Assembly: GCA_009602735.1 (NCBI GenBank)
Contig: WELA01009551.1
Span: 1 to 64,000, forward strand
Source: Mesotaenium endlicherianum
Taxonomy: Eukaryota; Streptophyta; Zygnematophyceae; Zygnematales; Mesotaeniaceae
DNA: 64,000 bases
Direction of reading: 5' to 3'
Position numbers and translations under genes: made by a program. Of the stretch, positions 32,178-40,617 are shown piece after piece. Every line of letters begins with the position of its first letter. Within the stretch, counting starts at the first letter, position 1. The notes under the pieces are model-generated. The model was not told the origin of the DNA. It worked only from the letters and a program-made list of their open reading frames with translations, and ran no database searches.

Positions 32178-34985
32178 ATGCGTTTTCGTTCGCTCGTTCT
32201 GCTGGTTGGTTTACTATCGGCCATATCAATGGATGGTTACGGACAAGTATTCGGAGGTAATCCTCCGTCTACAAAGTGGCGGCAGATCAACACAGATACA
32301 GTGCGTGTGATCTTCCCCAAAGGAGATGAACGCAGGGGCGAAAGGGTGGCGGCTACGGTGCACCAGTTGCAACGGAAATATGCCAATACCATTGGCAATA
32401 GTCTTCATAAAGTCAATATTGTTTTGCAGGATGAAACCCTGATCTCCAACGGGTATGTGGGATTGGGGCCTTTTCGCAGTGAGTTTTATACCACACCTCC
32501 CGTCAACGCGTTTTCGCTGGGGGCTGTTAACTGGACCGATCTGCTGTCTGTTCACGAGTTCAGGCATGTGCAGCAGTATAGTAATTTCAGGAAAGGTTTA
32601 TCGAAATTCGCATCGATCATTTTAGGTCAGGAAGGACAAGCCATAGCAAACGCGGCGGCCATACCCAACTGGTTTTTTGAAGGAGACGCCGTATTCAATG
32701 AAACGATGCTCACCCGGCAGGGCAGGGGCAGTCTTCCGCTGTTTTTCAGCAATTACCAATCGCTCTTCAATGCCGGTATTCATTACAGCTACATGAAAAT
32801 GCGCAACGGATCGTACCGGAATTTTGTGCCCGATCATTATGCATTGGGTTATTTGCTGGTGGCTTATGGAAGAAAGCAATACGGCGATGATATCTGGAAA
32901 AAAGTGACGGACGATGCGGCCCGTTTCAGCCCATTGTTCTATCCATTCCAGGGAGCTGTGAAAAAATATACCGGCGAAAAATTCCCCGATTTTGTGCGGC
33001 ATGCAATGGGTTATTACCAGCAGCAATGGGCAGGCGCAAAGACCGCCAATCCGCAATGGCTTACAACAGGTAACAATGACCGGGTGGTCAATTACCGCTA
33101 TCCTTATGCTGCGGACGATGGTTCGCTGATCGTTCTGAAAAACAGTTATAGCCGCATCCCCGCTTTTTACAAATTGCTCGGGAATGGTAAAGAAGAGAGA
33201 ATTGGTGTAAGGGATATCACATCGGACGATTATTTCGGTTACAACAATAACCGCATCGTGTACACAGCCATCAGGCCCGATCTGCGGTGGGGTAACCGGG
33301 ATCGCAATGTGATCCGCATACTGGATATTGCATCGGGCCAGGTAAAACAAGTGGCGGGCAAAGGACGATATTTCACGCCCGATATATCGCATAACGGGAA
33401 GCTGGTTACAGCAGTTAAGCAGGACAGGGATACTACACGCTTATTGGTGATCAATGTGGAAGACGGAAGCCGGATGGGCGAACAGAAGCAAAGCAACGAA
33501 GTGTACACGTATCCGAAATTCTCTGCCGATGATGCATCGGTTTATTGGATTGTACGGAACGACAAAGGCCAGATGGGTATCCGCAAATGGGAAACGGGTA
33601 GTGGAAAAACAGAAACCATCGTTCCTTTGAGCAACCGCATCATTGGTTTTTTACAGGTCAAGGGCGATACCTTATTGTTCAGCACCACGCATGATGGGCG
33701 GGATGAACTCTGGGCCTGCATCGACCGTGCCGGCCAGCGTAATACTTACCGCCTGGCGGCTTACAGCACAGGCATTTACCAGGGAACACTGGACCAGGGC
33801 GGCCAATTGGTGGGGTCAACGTTTACGGCCGGTGGGTACCGGCTGGGAAGGTTCAGTCCGCTTTGGGAAAAAACAACCCCGCGGGATGAATTGCATACTT
33901 TGTATGTAGGTGATGCTTATCAGAACAAAGACCATGGTATATTGGATTCATTGGGTAACGGGCATTATCCTGTGGGTCGTTATTCCAAAGGTTTCAACCT
34001 GTTGAATTTCCACAGCTGGCGGCCATACTACGATTATCCTGAATATTCATTCACCATCTACGGCGAAAACGTGCTCAATACTTTCCAGTCACAACTTTCG
34101 TATACCTACAACAGGAACGAAGGCAGCCACAAGGTGGGCTATGACGGAATTTATGGCGGCTTCTTACTGCAGCCTGTATTCGGTGTTAACCAAACATGGC
34201 AGCGCAGCGCGCTCTGGAACCAGGACACCACGGTTTACTGGAACGAGCTGGGCGCTTACGGCGGCCTTCGCCTGCCCCTGAACCTCACGGCAGGGAAGCA
34301 GCACCGGGCACTGGTATTGCAAGGCACGTTCAATACCGACCAGGTTAAGTGGACCGGCGTGGGGCAAAAACTGTTCAGGAATGTGGGTGTGAATTATGTG
34401 GAAGGGGTGTTGGCTTACTATGGCCAGGTACAGCAGGCGGCGCAACATATTTATCCGCATTGGGGGCAGTCATTTTTGCTGCAATACCGCAACAGCGTAA
34501 ATGAATTTACGGCGCACCAGTTCCTGGCAGCAGGTTCTTTATACTTGCCGGGCCTGTTGCGCAACCATAGCCTGGTGATCAACCTGGCCTACCAGGAAAG
34601 GGATACCGCCAGGATGTATTTTTTCAAAAACAATTTTCCTTTTTCCAGGGGCTACCAGGGAATCGATTTTCCCAGGATGTGGAAATGGGGCGTGAATTAC
34701 CATTTTCCTTTGTTGTATCCCGACTGGGGAGTGGGGCAGATCGTTTATTTTCTGCGGGTGAGGGCCAATGCCTTTTTCGACTATACGGTAGGCAAGAGCC
34801 TGCGTACTGGTAGGGAAACACCATTCCGCACAGCAGGGGGTGAATTGTACTTCGATACCAAATGGTGGAACCAGGAGCCGGTAACCTTTGGGGTGCGGTA
34901 CAGCCGTTTACTGGATCAGGAGTTCTACGGGGTTACTAATCAAGGGGTTTGGGAGTTTATTTTACCCGTTAGATTGTTCAAATAA
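32178..34985 (+). CDS. Predicted secreted metalloprotease with beta-propeller and C-terminal outer-membrane barrel
   Basis: From the ATG at 32178 (MRFRSLVLLVGLLSAISMDG) the protein has 935 residues with a signal peptide ending in GYG-Q. Residues 30-290 carry an HExxH zinc motif, SVHEFRHVQQYSNF (His near 125), and about 40 residues later FFEGDAVFNE, which would give the third ligand. Residues 290-600 contain repeated short segments of the TolB/WD40-like propeller type (YFTPDISHNGKLVTAVKQDR, YTYPKFSADDASVYWIVRND). The last 300 residues alternate like an outer membrane barrel, with FSRGYQGIDF and a late strand VTFGVRYSRLL, ending WEFILPVRLFK. The RGY motif recalls the Omp85 superfamily. The three-part plan is seen; protease activity is inference. 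It directly precedes infA. Confidence 0.65.
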   Translation: MRFRSLVLLVGLLSAISMDGYGQVFGGNPPSTKWRQINTDTVRVIFPKGDERRGERVAATVHQLQRKYANTIGNSLHKVNIVLQDETLISNGYVGLGPFRSEFYTTPPVNAFSLGAVNWTDLLSVHEFRHVQQYSNFRKGLSKFASIILGQEGQAIANAAAIPNWFFEGDAVFNETMLTRQGRGSLPLFFSNYQSLFNAGIHYSYMKMRNGSYRNFVPDHYALGYLLVAYGRKQYGDDIWKKVTDDAARFSPLFYPFQGAVKKYTGEKFPDFVRHAMGYYQQQWAGAKTANPQWLTTGNNDRVVNYRYPYAADDGSLIVLKNSYSRIPAFYKLLGNGKEERIGVRDITSDDYFGYNNNRIVYTAIRPDLRWGNRDRNVIRILDIASGQVKQVAGKGRYFTPDISHNGKLVTAVKQDRDTTRLLVINVEDGSRMGEQKQSNEVYTYPKFSADDASVYWIVRNDKGQMGIRKWETGSGKTETIVPLSNRIIGFLQVKGDTLLFSTTHDGRDELWACIDRAGQRNTYRLAAYSTGIYQGTLDQGGQLVGSTFTAGGYRLGRFSPLWEKTTPRDELHTLYVGDAYQNKDHGILDSLGNGHYPVGRYSKGFNLLNFHSWRPYYDYPEYSFTIYGENVLNTFQSQLSYTYNRNEGSHKVGYDGIYGGFLLQPVFGVNQTWQRSALWNQDTTVYWNELGAYGGLRLPLNLTAGKQHRALVLQGTFNTDQVKWTGVGQKLFRNVGVNYVEGVLAYYGQVQQAAQHIYPHWGQSFLLQYRNSVNEFTAHQFLAAGSLYLPGLLRNHSLVINLAYQERDTARMYFFKNNFPFSRGYQGIDFPRMWKWGVNYHFPLLYPDWGVGQIVYFLRVRANAFFDYTVGKSLRTGRETPFRTAGGELYFDTKWWNQEPVTFGVRYSRLLDQEFYGVTNQGVWEFILPVRLFK

Positions 34986-35058
34986 CTTATTTTTGCCCTG
35001 TTTTGCCCCTGGATAAGAAATTTTTACATTAAATTTTCATATTTCGGTTGCTCTTTAG

Positions 35059-35066
35059 TATCTTTG
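35059..35066 (+). promoter_or_regulatory. Promoter -7 box of the infA-rplQ operon
   Basis: TATCTTTG matches TAnnTTTG exactly and lies 16 bases before the infA ATG. Another possible box (TATTTTTG) lies just after the preceding gene, near 34988. Confidence 0.6.
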
Positions 35067-35082
35067 CAGCCCCAAAAATTGT

Positions 35083-35301
35083 ATGTCGAAACAACCGTTG
35101 ATTAAACAAGATGGAGTGATTCTGGAAGCCCTGAGCAATGCTATGTTCCGGGTGAAGTTGGAAAATGGGCATGAAATACTGGCCACCATCTCTGGGAAAA
35201 TGAGAATGCACTATATCAGGATATTACCTGGTGATAAAGTGGGAGTGGAGATGAGTCCGTATGATTTGAGCAGGGGAAGGATCATATTCAGGTACAAATA
35301 A
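35083..35301 (+). CDS. infA: Translation initiation factor IF-1
   Basis: IF-1 binds the ribosomal A site during initiation. The 72 residues form the usual OB fold: [60 protein letters not shown] and a final FRYK. Length and every strand motif are typical. It opens the alpha ribosomal operon here; secY and map, which often precede infA, are absent. Confidence 0.97.
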   Translation: MSKQPLIKQDGVILEALSNAMFRVKLENGHEILATISGKMRMHYIRILPGDKVGVEMSPYDLSRGRIIFRYK

Positions 35302-35331
35302 GGTACTTAATAATAGTTTAAAAACACAGCA

Positions 35332-35448
35332 ATGAAAGTCAGAGCTTCAATCAAAAAACGTAGCGCGGATTGCAAGATCGTGAAGAGAAAGGGGAAGTTA
35401 TACGTGATCAACAAAAAGAACCCACGTTATAAACAGCGTCAGGGGTAA
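35332..35448 (+). CDS. rpmJ: 50S ribosomal protein L36 (zinc-ligand-poor form)
   Basis: This 38-residue protein reads [20 protein letters not shown] then [18 protein letters not shown]. The zinc-ribbon form of L36 has three Cys and one His; here only the Cys at 14 remains, and the others are Ser, Lys and Tyr, so it cannot bind zinc in the usual way. This is normal for Bacteroidota. It lies 30 bases after infA and 29 before rpsM. Confidence 0.95.
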   Translation: MKVRASIKKRSADCKIVKRKGKLYVINKKNPRYKQRQG

Positions 35449-35477
35449 TTTAAATTTTTTAAAACTAAAATCAAGAT

Positions 35478-35858
35478 ATGGCTCGTATTGCCGGTATTGA
35501 CTTACCAAAGAATAAAAGAGGCGAAATTGGTCTGACCTATATTTTTGGTATTGGTCGCTCAACTGCTCAGTATATTTTAACCAAAGCTGGTATTGACTTT
35601 GACAAAAAAGTAAGCCAGTGGAACGACGAAGAGCAGGCTGCCATCCGTAACATCATCAACAATGAGTTCAAGGTGGAAGGCGCTTTGCGTAGCGAAGTGT
35701 CTATGAGCATCAAACGTTTGTTGGATATCGCCTGCTACCGTGGCCTGCGTCACCGTAAGGGACTGCCGGTTCGTGGCCAGCGTACCAAAACCAACAGCCG
35801 TACCAGGAAAGGTAAGCGTAAGACAGTTGCCGGTAAGAAGAAAGCTGCCAAGAAATAA
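35478..35858 (+). CDS. rpsM: 30S ribosomal protein S13
   Basis: S13 sits in the head of the small subunit and contacts the P-site tRNA. The 126 residues are typical: it begins [20 protein letters not shown], contains [18 protein letters not shown] and ends in a basic tail with [20 protein letters not shown] then [11 protein letters not shown]. It is the third gene of the operon. The spacer to rpsK is unusually long (175 bases) and full of hairpins. Confidence 0.97.
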   Translation: MARIAGIDLPKNKRGEIGLTYIFGIGRSTAQYILTKAGIDFDKKVSQWNDEEQAAIRNIINNEFKVEGALRSEVSMSIKRLLDIACYRGLRHRKGLPVRGQRTKTNSRTRKGKRKTVAGKKKAAKK

Positions 35859-35868
35859 ATAGGGTGAG

Positions 35869-36017
35869 TCGTGAACAGGGGTACCCTGTTCACGATTTCT
35901 TATATAAAATCCGGTTCAGCTTGGATCTCCCGATGAGTCGGGAAGGAGAGTGAAACGGTTCCCGAGCAGATCGGGATTTTTCATTGTTAAACGAGTCCCG
36001 CTGAAAACGGGATGACT
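35869..36017 (+). promoter_or_regulatory. Hairpin-rich spacer between rpsM and rpsK
   Basis: The first structure is a perfect 12-bp stem (TCGTGAACAGGG with CCCTGTTCACGA, 35869-35895) followed by TTTCTT, which could act as terminator or attenuator. Three smaller hairpins follow: CCCGATGAGTCGGG (near 35929), CCCGAGCAGATCGGG (near 35961), and AGTCCCG pairing with a bulged CGGGATGACT (35994-36017). This may be a decayed repeat cluster or a ribosomal-protein control region. Confidence 0.55.
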
Positions 36018-36033
36018 ACCTCAAAAAGAGAAC

Positions 36034-36444
36034 ATGGCAAAACCACAAAAAGCGCAGAACAGTGCAAAAGCTGCTGCCAAGAAAAGGATCGTAAAAGTAG
36101 ATGCAGCCGGTGAAGTGCGCATCTCCGCTACTTTCAACAACATCATCATCAGCTTTACCAACAAAGCCGGACAGGTGATCAGTTGGAGCAGCGCCGGTAA
36201 AATGGGCTTCAGGGGTTCTAAAAAGAACACACCTTATGCCGCCCAGACGGCCGCTGCAGATGCAGCCAAAGTAGCCCTGGAAGCTGGCGTAAAACGCGTA
36301 GAAGTATTCGTGAAAGGCCCCGGTTCCGGACGCGAAGGCGCTATCCGTTCTATTTCTCAGTCAGGTGTTGAAGTAATTTCTATCAAAGACGTTACTCCTT
36401 TACCGCACAACGGCTGCCGTCCGCCCAAACAAAGACGCGTATAA
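36034..36444 (+). CDS. rpsK: 30S ribosomal protein S11
   Basis: S11 forms part of the platform of the small subunit and its mRNA exit site. The 136 residues have an Ala/Lys-rich N-terminal part ([20 protein letters not shown]), then [40 protein letters not shown] and [20 protein letters not shown]. The end [18 protein letters not shown] is standard. It lies between two repeat-filled spacers. Confidence 0.97.
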   Translation: MAKPQKAQNSAKAAAKKRIVKVDAAGEVRISATFNNIIISFTNKAGQVISWSSAGKMGFRGSKKNTPYAAQTAAADAAKVALEAGVKRVEVFVKGPGSGREGAIRSISQSGVEVISIKDVTPLPHNGCRPPKQRRV

Positions 36445-36453
36445 CAATTAGCC

Positions 36454-36540
36454 CGTCACCCTGAGTGAGCGAAGCGAACCGAAGGGCCTCATAAAGGTTT
36501 CAGCAGGTTCCTCGACGCGCTTCGCTCGCTCGGAATGACG
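36454..36540. repeat. Palindromic intergenic repeat, copy E, inside the ribosomal operon
   Basis: It begins CGTCACCCTGAGTGAGCGAA then GCGAACCGAAGGGCCTC, has CAGCAGG in the centre and ends CGCGCTTCGCTCGCTCGGAA then TGACG. Both arms are closer to type 1 than in the other copies. It lies between rpsK and rpsD, starting 10 bases after the rpsK stop, so it is transcribed as part of the ribosomal operon. Confidence 0.88.
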
Positions 36541-36620
36541 ATTAAAATAAAAGGACTTTCTATTGATTTTAGATTTTTACTGATAGGAAGTCGTCATTAA
36601 AAAATCACAAAAAAGCACAA

Positions 36621-37226
36621 ATGGCACGTTACACTGGTCCCAAGACCAAAATTTCAAGAATCTTCGGCGAACCCATCCTGGGTAATGGCAAATGGCTGGG
36701 TAAGAACAGCAACCCTCCCGGTCAGCATGGAGCCGCCCGCAAGCGTAAAACTTTAGGCGAATACGCCCTGCAGTTGAGAGAGAAACAAAAAGCCAAGTAT
36801 ACTTATGGTGTACTGGAGCGTCAGTTCCGTAAAACCTTTGAAGAAGCACAACGTCTGAAAGGTGTTACCGGTGAGAACCTGATCAAACTGCTGGAAGCAC
36901 GTCTCGACAATACCATTTTTCGCATGGGCCTGACTGCCAGCCGTCCCGAAGCAAGACAACTGGTGAGCCATAAGCACATCACTGTGAATGGCGAAGTAAT
37001 GAATGTACCTTCTTACCAGTGCCAGCCGGGTGATATCATCGCTTATAAACCCAAGAGCGCCGATAATTCAGCTGTTACCAGCAAGAACCGCGGTAAGAAC
37101 CCTAAGTTCAGCTGGCTGGATTGGAATGAAGCCGAGAAAAAAGGCACTTTCATTACCTATCCCGAGCGTGAAAGTGTTCCTGAGACCATCAAGGAACAAC
37201 TGATCGTCGAGTTGTATTCTAAATAA
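36621..37226 (+). CDS. rpsD: 30S ribosomal protein S4
   Basis: S4 is a primary 16S rRNA-binding protein. The 201 residues have an N-terminal domain (ARYTGPKTKISRIFGEPILG) without the zinc Cys of some S4 proteins, then AALQ-like helices (YALQLREKQKAKYTYGVLER). The S4 RNA-binding domain spans about residues 92-155 (LLEARLDNTIFRMGLTASRP, VSHKHITVNGEVMNVPSYQ). The end has TFITYPERESVPETIKEQLI. It is 21 bases before rpoA. Confidence 0.97.
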   Translation: MARYTGPKTKISRIFGEPILGNGKWLGKNSNPPGQHGAARKRKTLGEYALQLREKQKAKYTYGVLERQFRKTFEEAQRLKGVTGENLIKLLEARLDNTIFRMGLTASRPEARQLVSHKHITVNGEVMNVPSYQCQPGDIIAYKPKSADNSAVTSKNRGKNPKFSWLDWNEAEKKGTFITYPERESVPETIKEQLIVELYSK

Positions 37227-37247
37227 ACCTTAAAAACAAGTTTTAAT

Positions 37248-38249
37248 ATGGCCATATTAAGCTTTCAGAAGCCTGACAAGATCGTTTTACAAAAAGCAAC
37301 TGATTTTGAAGGACAATTTGAATTCCGCCCCCTGGAGCCAGGCTTCGGTCTGACCATCGGTAATGCCTTACGCAGGGTATTGCTGAGCTCTCTGGAAGGT
37401 TATGCTATCGTAGGTATCAAGATCGAAGGTGTAGACCACGAGTTTGCTACCGTGAAGGGTATCACAGAAGACGTTACTGAGATCATCCTGAACCTGAAGC
37501 AGGTGCGTTTCAAAAAGCATGTAGAGCATGATGTTGCCAACGAAAAGATCGCCATTTCCATCAAAGGCCGTACAGAATTTACTGCGGGCATGATCGGCGA
37601 ACTTTCACAGAATTTCCAGGTAATGAATCCCGAGCTGGTGATCTGTACCATGGATACTACTTCTAAAATGGACATTGAACTGACCATCGCCAAAGGCCGT
37701 GGTTATGTTCCTGCCGAAGAAAATAAGATCAAGGAAGCTCCTTTCGGATACATCGCCATCGATTCTATCCACACACCGATCAAGAATGTGAAATACAGCA
37801 TTGAGAACTACCGTGTGGAGCAAAGGACCGACTATGAGAAACTGGTTCTGGACGTAGCTACCGATGGTACCATCCATCCGGAAGAAGCGGTGAAGCAGGC
37901 TTCACGCATCCTCATCCAGCACCTGATGATCATCACCGATGAGAACATCACTTTCGATAACAAAGAAGACAAGAAAGAAGATGTGGTAGATGAGCATGTA
38001 CTGCAACTGCGCAAGGTATTGAAGACCCCGCTGGAAGACCTCGATCTTTCTGTGCGTGCCTTCAACTGCCTGAAAGCCGCCAAGATCAACAGCTTAAGCG
38101 AACTGGTACAGTATGAGCAGGAAGACCTGATGAAGTTCAGGAACTTCGGCCAGAAATCGCTCTCTGAAATTGAGCAGGTGCTGACTGAACGCGGTCTGAG
38201 CTTCGGTATGGACCTGAACAAATTAGGACTGGATAATTTAGATAATTAA
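37248..38249 (+). CDS. rpoA: DNA-directed RNA polymerase subunit alpha
   Basis: RpoA dimerises and nucleates assembly of RNA polymerase. The 333 residues contain both domains. The N-terminal part (1-235) has [20 protein letters not shown] then [13 protein letters not shown], which is the dimer interface. The C-terminal domain (about 250-320) has [40 protein letters not shown] and [20 protein letters not shown], with the helix-hairpin-helix fold used for UP elements and activators. The linker is acidic ([11 protein letters not shown]). It is followed 53 bases later by rplQ. Confidence 0.98.
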   Translation: MAILSFQKPDKIVLQKATDFEGQFEFRPLEPGFGLTIGNALRRVLLSSLEGYAIVGIKIEGVDHEFATVKGITEDVTEIILNLKQVRFKKHVEHDVANEKIAISIKGRTEFTAGMIGELSQNFQVMNPELVICTMDTTSKMDIELTIAKGRGYVPAEENKIKEAPFGYIAIDSIHTPIKNVKYSIENYRVEQRTDYEKLVLDVATDGTIHPEEAVKQASRILIQHLMIITDENITFDNKEDKKEDVVDEHVLQLRKVLKTPLEDLDLSVRAFNCLKAAKINSLSELVQYEQEDLMKFRNFGQKSLSEIEQVLTERGLSFGMDLNKLGLDNLDN

Positions 38250-38302
38250 ATTTTTCAACATCTTGTAATTCCTGACACGGTACAAGATCAAAACAACAAG
38301 TC

Positions 38303-38830
38303 ATGCGTCACGGAGACAAAATCAACAACCTGGGTCGTAAAAAAGCGCACAGGGAATCCTTACTGGCCAACCTGGCCAGCCAGCTGATCACGCACAAGCG
38401 TATCGTTACCACCCTTGCTAAAGCCAGGGCTTTGAGAACATACGTAGAGCCGCTGATCACCAAGACCAAGAAAAGTGAAGATACTGCTACCATCATGCAC
38501 CAGCACAGGGTAGTGTTCAGCTACCTGCAGGATAAAGCAGCTGTGAAAGAATTGTTCACAGTGGTAGGTCCCAAAGTAGCCGGCCGTCCCGGTGGTTATA
38601 CCCGCATCATCAAACTGGGCATTCGTCCGGGTGATAATGCAGAGAAAGCCATGATCGAACTGGTAGACTTCAACGAGATCTACGGTAAGCATGTTGCGAA
38701 AGCAGCAGAGCCTGCCAAGAAAACACGCCGTAGCCGCGCCAAGAAAGCGGAGACCGCCACTGAAGCAGAAGTGGTTGCCGAAACACCGGCAGCTGAAAAT
38801 CCTTCAACAGAAGAAAAAACGGCAGAATAG
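38303..38830 (+). CDS. rplQ: 50S ribosomal protein L17 with long C-terminal extension
   Basis: The first 115-130 residues are a standard L17 ([40 protein letters not shown], then [20 protein letters not shown]). About 45 extra residues follow, rich in Ala, Lys, Thr and Glu ([20 protein letters not shown]), probably disordered; such tails are common in this phylum. It closes the operon and is followed by a strong terminator. Confidence 0.97.
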   Translation: MRHGDKINNLGRKKAHRESLLANLASQLITHKRIVTTLAKARALRTYVEPLITKTKKSEDTATIMHQHRVVFSYLQDKAAVKELFTVVGPKVAGRPGGYTRIIKLGIRPGDNAEKAMIELVDFNEIYGKHVAKAAEPAKKTRRSRAKKAETATEAEVVAETPAAENPSTEEKTAE

Positions 38831-38855
38831 TTTGATCCCAATTCATTCACATAAA

Positions 38856-38886
38856 GGCAAGACTTTTTATAAGTCTTGCCTTTTTT
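38856..38886 (+). terminator. Rho-independent terminator of the infA-rplQ operon
   Basis: GGCAAGACTT and AAGTCTTGCC form a perfect 10-bp stem with a 5-base loop, followed by six T, 26 bases after the rplQ stop. Confidence 0.92.
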
Positions 38887-38946
38887 GCAAACAGGCAAAT
38901 CATTATTTCGTTTCTTTGCAAAACAAATTATAAACAAAGCAGCAAG

Positions 38947-40041
38947 ATGCCCCAATCTACCTCACCCGCGATTTTAGTATTAGCAGACGGACTCGTTTTT
39001 CATGGACAAGCATTTGGAAAAATTGGTACCACTACCGGGGAAATATGTTTCAATACCGGCATGACAGGATACCAGGAAGTATTCACTGATCCCAGTTATA
39101 CGGGACAGGTACTCATCATGAACAATGTGCACATCGGCAATTATGGGGTGAAAGATTCGGATGTGGAGAGTGACAGCATCAAGATACGCGGACTGATCGC
39201 GCGCAACCTGGAAGAACAGTTCAGCCGTATGCAGGCCAGTGGAGATGTGAATGCTTATCTTAAGGCAAATAATATCGTGGCCATCGAGCACATTGATACA
39301 AGAGCCCTGGTGGCGCATATCCGCACAAAAGGCGCTATGAACTGCATCATCTCTTCGGAAATACTGGATGTGGATCAACTGAAAGCTGAACTGGCTAAAG
39401 TGCCCGATATGGATGGACTGGAATTGTCGAGCACTATCAGCACAACCAAAGAATATGAACTGGGCGATACCAACAGCTCCCTGAAAGTAGCTGTGCTCGA
39501 CCTGGGTGTGAAGAAACACATACTGGATTGTCTCGTACAGCGCGGCGCACACGTGCGCGTGCATCCCGCCAAAACACCGTTGAGCCGGATGAAAGAATTC
39601 AACCCGAACGGATACTTTATTTCCAACGGCCCCGGCGATCCTGCTGCCATGGATTATGCGATTACCACTGTAAAAGATATACTCAACGAAGACAAGCCTG
39701 TGTTCGGTATCTGTCTTGGTCACCAACTGCTGGCGCTGGCCAATGGTATTCGCACTTTCAAAATGCACCACGGGCACAGGGGATTGAACCATCCTGTTAA
39801 GAATCTCATCACAGGCACCTGTGAGATCACCACACAGAACCACGGCTTTGGTGTAGACCCCGAAGCGGTGCGCAAACATCCCGATGTGGAAGTAACGCAT
39901 GTGAACCTGAATGATGAATCGATCGAAGGGATCAGGCTCAAACACAAACCGGCTTTCAGTGTGCAATACCATCCGGAAAGTACACCGGGTCCGCACGACA
40001 GCCGTTATCTCTTTGATCAGTTTGTAGCGATGATGCGATGA
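38947..40041 (+). CDS. carA: Carbamoyl-phosphate synthase small subunit
   Basis: CarA hydrolyses glutamine and passes ammonia to CarB for carbamoyl phosphate, which feeds arginine and pyrimidine synthesis. The 364 residues have the N-terminal part (ILVLADGLVFHGQAFGKIGT, TTGEICFNTGMTGYQEVFTD) and a class I amidotransferase domain with FGICLGHQLLALANG (nucleophile Cys near residue 257), NHGFGVDPEAVRKHP and FSVQYHPESTPGPHDSRYLF (His and Glu). carB is not in the window. A TTTCTTTG box lies about 30 bases upstream. Repeat copy F follows. Confidence 0.97.
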   Translation: MPQSTSPAILVLADGLVFHGQAFGKIGTTTGEICFNTGMTGYQEVFTDPSYTGQVLIMNNVHIGNYGVKDSDVESDSIKIRGLIARNLEEQFSRMQASGDVNAYLKANNIVAIEHIDTRALVAHIRTKGAMNCIISSEILDVDQLKAELAKVPDMDGLELSSTISTTKEYELGDTNSSLKVAVLDLGVKKHILDCLVQRGAHVRVHPAKTPLSRMKEFNPNGYFISNGPGDPAAMDYAITTVKDILNEDKPVFGICLGHQLLALANGIRTFKMHHGHRGLNHPVKNLITGTCEITTQNHGFGVDPEAVRKHPDVEVTHVNLNDESIEGIRLKHKPAFSVQYHPESTPGPHDSRYLFDQFVAMMR

Positions 40042-40049
40042 TCCTTGTT

Positions 40050-40133
40050 CGTCATTCCGAGTAAGCATAGCCGAGGGATCTGTCTGAACGATCGGACAGA
40101 TCCTTCGACTCGCTTCGCTCGCTCAGGATGACG
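40050..40133. repeat. Palindromic intergenic repeat, copy F
   Basis: It begins CGTCATTCCGAGTAAGCATA then GCCGAGGGATCTG (arm type 2 with a small insertion), has GAACGATCGGACAGATC in the centre and ends CTCGCTTCGCTCGCTCAGGA then TGACG (reverse of arm type 1). It separates carA from aroQ; the aroQ -7 box begins 10 bases later. Confidence 0.9.
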
Positions 40134-40143
40134 ATAATTACTG

Positions 40144-40151
40144 TATTTTCG
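40144..40151 (+). promoter_or_regulatory. Promoter-like -7 box of aroQ
   Basis: TATTTTCG (one mismatch to TAnnTTTG) ends 4 bases before the aroQ ATG at 40156. Confidence 0.45.
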
Positions 40152-40155
40152 ATGC

Positions 40156-40590
40156 ATGAAAATCGCCATCATCAATGGACCTAACCTGAATTTGCTCGGT
40201 AAACGGGAAAAGGATATATATGGGAACCAGTCCTTCACCGATTACCTGAAAGAGTTACAGCATATATTCCCCAACGTTGAATTGCATTATTTTCAAAGCA
40301 ATATCGAAGGCGAGCTGGTAGATGAGCTGCAAAAAGCAGGTTATGCCGATTTTGCCGGTATTGTATTGAACCCTGCAGCGTACACCCATACTTCAGTAGC
40401 TATTGGGGACGCCATTGCTGCTATCAACGTGCCGGTGGTGGAAGTGCATATCAGTAATGTGCATGCAAGGGAAGAGTTCAGAAAGCTATCGCATGTATCG
40501 GGCAAATCGGCCGGTAGTATTTTCGGATTGGGACTGAAAGGATATGAGTTGGCCATCCATTGGCTCATACAACACGCACAAACAAAGTAA
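40156..40590 (+). CDS. aroQ: 3-dehydroquinate dehydratase, type II
   Basis: AroQ dehydrates 3-dehydroquinate to 3-dehydroshikimate in the shikimate pathway; type II is a dodecamer unrelated to AroD. The 144 residues have INGPNLNLLGKREKDIYGNQ (Arg and flexible lid with Tyr), FQSNIEGELVDELQKA, GIVLNPAAYTHTSVAIGDAI (substrate-binding Asn) and VEVHISNVHAREEFRKLSHV (catalytic His). All known active-site residues are present. No other aro gene is nearby. Confidence 0.97.
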   Translation: MKIAIINGPNLNLLGKREKDIYGNQSFTDYLKELQHIFPNVELHYFQSNIEGELVDELQKAGYADFAGIVLNPAAYTHTSVAIGDAIAAINVPVVEVHISNVHAREEFRKLSHVSGKSAGSIFGLGLKGYELAIHWLIQHAQTK

Positions 40591-40617
40591 GGTACGGTAT
40601 TTGCTTTTTGCTGCATC

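Noticed and set aside
38980-40068. 362-codon open frame antisense to carA
   Set aside because: It mirrors carA, with no recognisable protein or promoter of its own.
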